Notes under the pieces: generated by a model
The model's database searches: none
Told to the model about the DNA's origin: nothing
What the model saw: only the letters and a program-made list of their open reading frames with translations
In this document: piece after piece, positions 55,775 to 64,000 of the stretch
How positions within the stretch are numbered: the stretch's first letter is position 1
Layout of the letters: each line of letters starts with the position of its first letter
Made by a program: the position numbers and the translations under genes
Source of the DNA: Desulfovibrio sp. MES5
GTDB taxonomy: Bacteria; Desulfobacterota; Desulfovibrionia; Desulfovibrionales; Desulfovibrionaceae
Reading direction: 5' to 3'
Length of the DNA stretch: 64,000 nucleotides
NCBI RefSeq assembly: GCF_002237645.1
Contig: NZ_MJUZ01000052.1
Coordinates: 43,714-107,713 of the forward strand

Positions 55775-56194
55775 ATGCTGGATCTTAACGTTACAATGAT
55801 CTTTCAGCTGGTGAACTTTCTGGTCGCCATTTATGTGCTAAACATCCTCCTTATCCGACCCATCCGCGATATTATAAAAAAGCGCAACGGCATCATGGAC
55901 GGCATGGCCGAAGAGGCCGAGTCTTTCGAGTATCAGGCTGCGGAACGCCTTGCCAACTATGAGGCCGAACTGGCCCGCGCCCGTCAGGACGCCGGTCTGA
56001 CCCGTGAAGAAGGCCGCGCCGCAGGCATGGTTGAACAGCAGGCGCTGGTGGGCGAAGCCCAAAAAAGCGCCCGCGACATCCTTGCCGAAACCCGCGATTC
56101 CTTGCGGGCCCAGGCGGCCAAGACCCTTGATGAGCTGAGAAACCAGGTGAGCGATTTTTCCGCCCGGCTGGCTGCCAAGCTTCTCAAGGGTTAG
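55775..56194 (+). CDS. ATP synthase F0 subunit b' (AtpF'/AtpX)
   Basis: 139 residues: an N-terminal membrane helix (IFQLVNFLVAIYVLNILL) followed by RPIRDIIKKRNGIMDGMAEE and a long charged coiled coil. The shorter of two b-type stalk subunits; organisms with b and b' pairs form a heterodimeric peripheral stalk. GGGAGG precedes the ATG. First gene of the operon. Confidence 0.92.
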   Translation: MLDLNVTMIFQLVNFLVAIYVLNILLIRPIRDIIKKRNGIMDGMAEEAESFEYQAAERLANYEAELARARQDAGLTREEGRAAGMVEQQALVGEAQKSARDILAETRDSLRAQAAKTLDELRNQVSDFSARLAAKLLKG

Positions 56195-56298
56195 TTTTTG
56201 CGCTTTTTCGGTTCCTTTTCGGACGCCTTCAGGTGATCCGGCTTCTTTAGGCACAGTCTACGCTATTGCATTATTCTCTGAACAGAGGGGGGTGGGCT

Positions 56299-56880
56299 TT
56301 GAGCAAATGGAAACACGCGGGTTATATCCTGCCGCTCGTTATTGCCTTTGCCGCGCTTGTCTTCATTCCTTTTGAGGCGCTGGCCTCTGAAGGGCATGGG
56401 GGACCGCGCTGGGGGGACTTCGGCTGGCGCGTGCTGAACTTCGTGATTTTTGCGGGCATCCTCTGGTACTTTGTTGGTGGACTGGCCAAGCGCTTCTTCA
56501 AGAATCGCCGCGAGACCATCAGTGGAGCGCTGGACGACCTGGATGAACGCCGCGCTAAGGCCAAGGAACAGTTGGCCGCTGTTGAGTCGCGCATTGCCCG
56601 CCTCAACGAAGAGCGTGAAGCCATTCTGGCCGAAAGCCGCAAACAGGCCGAAAACCTGAAAGCGGGCATTGTGGAAGAGGCGCACCGTCAGGCGGCGCAA
56701 ATTGTGGAGCAGGCGCGCATGACCGCTGAAAATGAAGGCCGTGCCGTGCTTGCTGAAGTGCGCGCCGTCATAGCGGACGAAATCGTGGACGCCGCCGAAA
56801 AGGCTCTGAGCAGCAAGCTCAATGCCGAAGCCCACGACAAGCTTATCGCCAACTCCCTTAAAAAGGTGGTGCTCCATTGA
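56299..56880 (+). CDS. atpF: ATP synthase F0 subunit b
   Basis: 193 residues from a TTG at 56299, chosen because GGGGGGTGGG lies just upstream; a TTG at 56266 is possible but has no ribosome site. It begins with a hydrophobic leader (ILPLVIAFAALVFIPFEALA, probably a signal peptide or extra helix), then the stalk helix WRVLNFVIFAGILWYFVGGL and the coiled coil. The N-terminal leader is typical of b subunits in deltaproteobacteria. The stop overlaps atpH by 4 bp (TTGA). Confidence 0.9.
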   Translation: MSKWKHAGYILPLVIAFAALVFIPFEALASEGHGGPRWGDFGWRVLNFVIFAGILWYFVGGLAKRFFKNRRETISGALDDLDERRAKAKEQLAAVESRIARLNEEREAILAESRKQAENLKAGIVEEAHRQAAQIVEQARMTAENEGRAVLAEVRAVIADEIVDAAEKALSSKLNAEAHDKLIANSLKKVVLH

Positions 56881-57428
56881 TCGACACCGTGGTTGCACGC
56901 AGGTACGCCAACGCCATCTTTGCGTTGGGCAAAAAGGATGGGGACGAAGCCTTGAGTGCGCGGGGCGAATGCCTTGCCGCTCTTGGTGAAATGCTTGTCG
57001 CCACGCCGGGGCTTGACCTGACCCTCAAAAGTCCCGTGATCGGCGTGGAGGAAAAAAAGGCAGTTCTCGACAAGCTGCTGGGCAAGCTCAAGGCCGACCA
57101 GACTATGCGCAGCTTCTGCTTTTTGTTGGCAGACAAGGAAAGGCTCGCCTTTCTGCGCGAAATTTCCGCCTGGTATGGCAAACTGCTTGACGAGGCCAAG
57201 GGCATCGTGCGTGGCCAACTCGTCACAGCAGTCAAACTTCCTGCCGACAAAAAGGCCAAACTCAAAGAAACGCTGGAACAAAAAACCGGCGCCGACATTG
57301 AGCTCACCTTTGCTGTCGACAAGGACATACTAGGGGGTATGGTGCTCAAAATGGGTGACCGGGTGCTGGACGCAAGTCTGCGCGCGCAATTGGGTATCCT
57401 CCGGGAGACATTCAAGAGGGGTGAATAG
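56877..57428 (+). CDS. atpH: ATP synthase F1 subunit delta
   Basis: 183 residues from a TTG overlapping the atpF stop; AAGGTGGT is eight bases upstream. It starts IDTVVARRYANAIFALGKKD, the usual delta start, and ends with the GGMVLKMGDRVLDASLRAQL motif. Delta caps the F1 head and attaches it to the b/b' stalk. Confidence 0.95.
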   Translation: MIDTVVARRYANAIFALGKKDGDEALSARGECLAALGEMLVATPGLDLTLKSPVIGVEEKKAVLDKLLGKLKADQTMRSFCFLLADKERLAFLREISAWYGKLLDEAKGIVRGQLVTAVKLPADKKAKLKETLEQKTGADIELTFAVDKDILGGMVLKMGDRVLDASLRAQLGILRETFKRGE

Positions 57429-57431
57429 CAC

Positions 57432-58940
<1,509 letters not shown>

Positions 58941-58966
58941 GGGCCCCCAATATCCGGGAGAAAAGC

Positions 58967-61284
<2,318 letters not shown>

Positions 61285-61297
61285 ATCGTTGACAGTC

Positions 61298-61329
61298 CAG
61301 TGACCGTGCCCTAGGGCGCGGTCACTGGG
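61298..61329 (+). other. Hairpin between atpD and atpC
   Basis: CCAGTGACCG..GCCC/GGGC..CGGTCACTGG with TA as the loop and one unpaired base in each arm. No U-run follows. It could reduce atpC expression relative to atpD or stabilise the upstream mRNA end. Confidence 0.65.
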
Positions 61330-61366
61330 CAAACGCATCTGGCATATCAGGAGCGAAGGAGTACCT

Positions 61367-61771
61367 ATGGGCACACTGCAACTGGAAGTGGTGACGCCGG
61401 ACAAAACCGTGGTAAGCGGCGAAGTTGAAATGGCCGTCTGCCCCGGTGTTGAAGGCGAATTCGGCGTGCTGCCCAAGCACGTCTCCCTGCTCTCCGCTCT
61501 CAAGATTGGTGGTCTGCGCTACAAGCTGGCTGGCGGCAAGGAGGAACACGTGTTCATATCCGGCGGTTTCGCTGATGTGAACAACGACGTGCTCACCGTG
61601 CTGGCCGAGTCTGCCGAACTGGCGCAGGATATCGACACAGCAAGAGCCATGGCCGCCAAGGAACGCGCTGAAAAGCGCATGGCCAGCCATGACGAGCAGA
61701 TTGATTCGGTTCGCGCTGAGGCCGCATTGCACAGGGCTGTAGTCCGCCTGCAATTGGCACAGTTACGCTAG
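61367..61771 (+). CDS. atpC: ATP synthase F1 subunit epsilon
   Basis: 134 residues: beta-sandwich with LQLEVVTPDKTVVSGEVEMA and the GEFGVLPKHVSLLSALKIG loop, then a C-terminal helical hairpin. Epsilon couples and inhibits the F1 motor. AGGAG lies 8 bases upstream. Last gene of the operon; a, c and i subunits (atpB, atpE, atpI) are absent and presumably encoded elsewhere, as usual in Desulfovibrio. Confidence 0.96.
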   Translation: MGTLQLEVVTPDKTVVSGEVEMAVCPGVEGEFGVLPKHVSLLSALKIGGLRYKLAGGKEEHVFISGGFADVNNDVLTVLAESAELAQDIDTARAMAAKERAEKRMASHDEQIDSVRAEAALHRAVVRLQLAQLR

Positions 61772-61793
61772 ACCATTTTTGTTCAGAGCTGAC

Positions 61794-61829
61794 AGGCCGT
61801 GCGGCGTTTTTACGCGGTACGGCCTTTTT
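61794..61829 (+). terminator. Intrinsic terminator of the ATP synthase operon
   Basis: AGGCCGT/ACGGCCT outer stem and GCG-rich inner stem around TTTTT, then TTTTG after the last arm. Confidence 0.85.
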
Positions 61830-61844
61830 GCATTTTCTGGATCA

Positions 61845-61985
61845 GCCCCCCCCTAAAAATACTTCACATTTCAAATTGAACTCTGCCATAAATGCGACGT
61901 TCTACCGAATCCACGCCACTATCCGGGGCGCGCTGCACTCTTGTACAGCACCAGAGCATATGCCTTTTTTCAAAGGAAACAGGCT
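61845..61985 (-). repeat. Family B intergenic element before lepA
   Basis: Reverse orientation: TTCACATTTCAAATTGAA, TCTGCC..TACCGAA, CCACGCCACTATCCGGGGCGCG, GCTGCACTCTTGTACAGC and AGAGCATATGCC. Some stems are weakened. The next 155 bp to lepA hold no gene. Confidence 0.65.
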
Positions 61986-62140
61986 CCAACGCCTAAACCC
62001 CTTAACGTTGCAGACCGGTTGAAATCTTCGGCACCTGCCTTTACCGTGGCCCGGCGAAACCGCTGGCCTTTGCATGGACTTCGTGTCAATTCTTGGCTAT
62101 ACAGATCAGCTACGCAACCAGATTTTACGCAGGAAAAAAC

Positions 62141-63946
62141 ATGGTCAAGCAGGAAAATATACGCAATTTTTGCATCATCGCCCATATCGACCACGGCAAG
62201 TCCACGCTGGCCGACCGCATTCTGGAACTGACCAAGGTCGTCAGCCAGCGCGAGGCGCGCCAGCAGTATCTGGACAGGATGGATCTCGAGCGCGAGCGCG
62301 GCATCACCATCAAGGCCCAGACAGTGCGCCTGCCCTATATTGCCGCCGATGGTCAGGAATATGAGCTCAACCTCATCGACACGCCCGGCCACGTGGACTT
62401 CAACTATGAAGTATCACGCTCCCTGGCCGCCTGCGAAGGCGCGCTGCTGGTGGTTGACGCAACCCAGGGCGTAGAGGCGCAGACCCTGGCCAACGTATAC
62501 CTTGCCCTGGACCACAACCATGAAGTGCTGCCAGTACTCAACAAGATAGACCTGCCCAGCGCCGAGGTTGAGCGCGTCAAGGCCGATATTGAAGAAAGCA
62601 TCGGCCTGGACTGCTCCCAGGCGCTGTCTGTTTCCGCCAAGACAGGCATGGGCGTTGACGCCGTGCTTGAAGCCATAGTGAAGCACCTGCCCGCGCCCAA
62701 GGGCGACAGGGCGGCCCCCCTCAAGGCGCTTATTTTTGACTCCTGGTACGACAGTTACCAGGGGGTCGTGGTGCTCTTCCGCGTTATGGACGGCGTCATA
62801 CGCAAAGGCGAGACCGTGCGCCTCATGAGCACGGACAAGGAATATGAAGTGCTGCGCCTTGGCGTATTTTCTCCCGAAGCCGCAGACGTTAAGGAACTGC
62901 TGGCAGGCGAAGTGGGTTTTCTCTGCGGTTCCATCAAGGAACTGGGCGACGCCCGCGTGGGCGACACCATCACCCATGCTGACCGCCCTGCCGCCAGCCC
63001 CGTGCCCGGCTTCAAAGAAGTGAAGCCCATGGTTTTCTGCGGCCTCTACCCCACAGAGTCCGAGGACTACGAAAACCTCAAGGCCGCCCTTGAAAAGCTG
63101 CAACTTAATGACGCGGCCTTTTCCTATGAGCCAGAAACGTCACAGGCGTTGGGATTCGGCTTTCGTTGCGGCTTCCTTGGCCTGCTGCATATGGAAATCA
63201 TTCAGGAACGGCTGGAGCGGGAGTTTGAGGTCGGCCTTATCGCCACCGCGCCTTCGGTTGTGTACAAGATCGACACAATGGACGGCAAAACGCTGGAAAT
63301 CGACAATCCCAGCCACCTGCCCGATCCTACCAAGATTCACGCTCTGTACGAGCCCTACGTCAATATGGACATCCATGTGCCCAACGAATACGTGGGCAAC
63401 GTCATGAAGCTCTGCGAAGAAAAGCGCGGCACCCAGAAAAACCTGCACTACCTCGCTTCCAACCGCGTGGTGGTCACCTATGAGCTGCCCTTTGCGGAAA
63501 TCGTGTACGATTTCTTTGACAGGCTCAAATCCGCCACACGCGGCTATGCCTCGATGGACTATCATCCCCTGGACTACCGGGCCTCCGACCTCGTGCGCCT
63601 TGACATCATGCTCAACGGCGAAACAGTGGACGCTCTGGCCGTCATCGTGCACCGCGACCGCGCCTACACTTACGGACGCGGCCTTGCCCTCAAACTCAAG
63701 CGCAGCATCCCGCGCCAGCTTTTCCAGGTCGCCATTCAGGCTGCCATCGGACAGAAAATCATCGCCCGCGAAACCGTCTCTGCCTTCCGCAAGGACGTTA
63801 CCGCCAAATGCTACGGCGGCGACATCACTCGTAAGCGTAAACTGCTGGAAAAGCAGAAAGAAGGCAAACGTCGCATGAAGCGCATGGGCAACGTGGAACT
63901 GCCGCAGGAGGCATTTCTGGCCGCGCTCAAGGTGGGCGACGATTAG
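62141..63946 (+). CDS. lepA: Elongation factor 4 (LepA), ribosomal back-translocase
   Basis: 601 residues from ATG 62141 (AGGA seven bases upstream; the open frame upstream to 62093 adds non-matching residues). G domain: P-loop AHIDHGKS (14-21), [16 protein letters not shown] and NKIDLPSA. The LepA-specific C-terminal domain follows ([20 protein letters not shown]). This GTPase binds stalled or misassembled ribosomes. Followed 25 bp later by a family A palindrome cut by the window end. Confidence 0.98.
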   Translation: MVKQENIRNFCIIAHIDHGKSTLADRILELTKVVSQREARQQYLDRMDLERERGITIKAQTVRLPYIAADGQEYELNLIDTPGHVDFNYEVSRSLAACEGALLVVDATQGVEAQTLANVYLALDHNHEVLPVLNKIDLPSAEVERVKADIEESIGLDCSQALSVSAKTGMGVDAVLEAIVKHLPAPKGDRAAPLKALIFDSWYDSYQGVVVLFRVMDGVIRKGETVRLMSTDKEYEVLRLGVFSPEAADVKELLAGEVGFLCGSIKELGDARVGDTITHADRPAASPVPGFKEVKPMVFCGLYPTESEDYENLKAALEKLQLNDAAFSYEPETSQALGFGFRCGFLGLLHMEIIQERLEREFEVGLIATAPSVVYKIDTMDGKTLEIDNPSHLPDPTKIHALYEPYVNMDIHVPNEYVGNVMKLCEEKRGTQKNLHYLASNRVVVTYELPFAEIVYDFFDRLKSATRGYASMDYHPLDYRASDLVRLDIMLNGETVDALAVIVHRDRAYTYGRGLALKLKRSIPRQLFQVAIQAAIGQKIIARETVSAFRKDVTAKCYGGDITRKRKLLEKQKEGKRRMKRMGNVELPQEAFLAALKVGDD

Positions 63947-63964
63947 GGCTGAGTGGGTTGAAGT

Positions 63965-64000
63965 ATTTTGTGGGGGAGGGACCCTTTTGAAAAAGGGTCC
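63965..64000. repeat. Family A palindrome, copy A5, truncated by window end
   Basis: GTGGGGGAGGGACCCTTTTG from 63970 followed by the start of its complement AAAAGGGTCC. The leader GAAGTATTTT resembles the sequence around other A copies. Confidence 0.8.

Overview
The window is a chromosomal segment of a GC-rich, anaerobic sulfate-reducing deltaproteobacterium, most likely a Desulfovibrio close to D. desulfuricans. The strongest markers are a split-Soret cytochrome c gene, an ATP synthase operon that starts with paired b'/b subunits and lacks atpB/atpE, a lactate permease, anaerobic thiazole synthesis through ThiH, and cobamide synthesis genes. No rRNA, tRNA, CRISPR array, prophage or intact insertion sequence was seen. 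The assignment rests on recognising protein families by eye; no database search was possible.

Layout. 0-5.6 kb (minus): trmL, cbiB, a TSUP permease and an RND pump that runs off the left edge, tightly packed. 6.2-14.7 kb: an orphan hydantoinase/oxoprolinase subunit (minus), then ilvE, dnaX, a small Cys-rich protein, ybaB, recR and a ZIP metal transporter. 15-20.4 kb: a chemoreceptor, the split-Soret cytochrome (minus) and dnaK. 20.6-25 kb: a solute-binding-like lipoprotein, gatC, gatA and an isochorismatase-like hydrolase. 25.3-28 kb (minus): a guanidinium exporter behind a guanidine-II riboswitch, an M23 peptidase and a TtcA-like PP-loop protein. 28.2-29.7 kb: rpoZ and dnaJ, followed by about 1.8 kb with no convincing gene. 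31.5-33.4 kb (minus): cstA. 34-37.4 kb: a TPP riboswitch and thiSGHF. 37.9-48.3 kb (minus): lactate permease; an aminotransferase/GtrA/glycosyltransferase group; cheW and a large hybrid histidine kinase; cobQ. 48.5-55.4 kb: an AsmA protein, motA, motB, shikimate kinase and a two-domain glycosyltransferase. 55.7-64 kb: atpF'FHAGDC and lepA.

The most unusual content lies between genes. At least seven copies of a G/C-strand palindrome (family A), eight copies of a multi-hairpin element of about 130-270 bp (family B), two copies of a related element of about 124 bp (family C), one further hairpin cluster (D) and a likely 151-bp MITE occupy most intergenic gaps. They often begin at or within a few bases of a stop codon. 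In two places a family B element sits inside the loop of a family A palindrome. Different A copies are near-perfect palindromes with different arm sequences, changed in matching pairs. The insertions also separate genes that are usually adjacent (gatC/gatA by 480 bp and motA/motB by 390 bp).

Functionally, the genes cover core energy conservation (ATP synthase, lactate uptake, cytochrome), translation and protein quality control (gatCA, lepA, trmL, ttcA, dnaK, dnaJ), DNA repair and replication (dnaX, recR), motility and signalling (MCP, cheW, motAB, hybrid kinase), cofactor synthesis (thiamine, cobamide) and surface polysaccharide or lipid modification.
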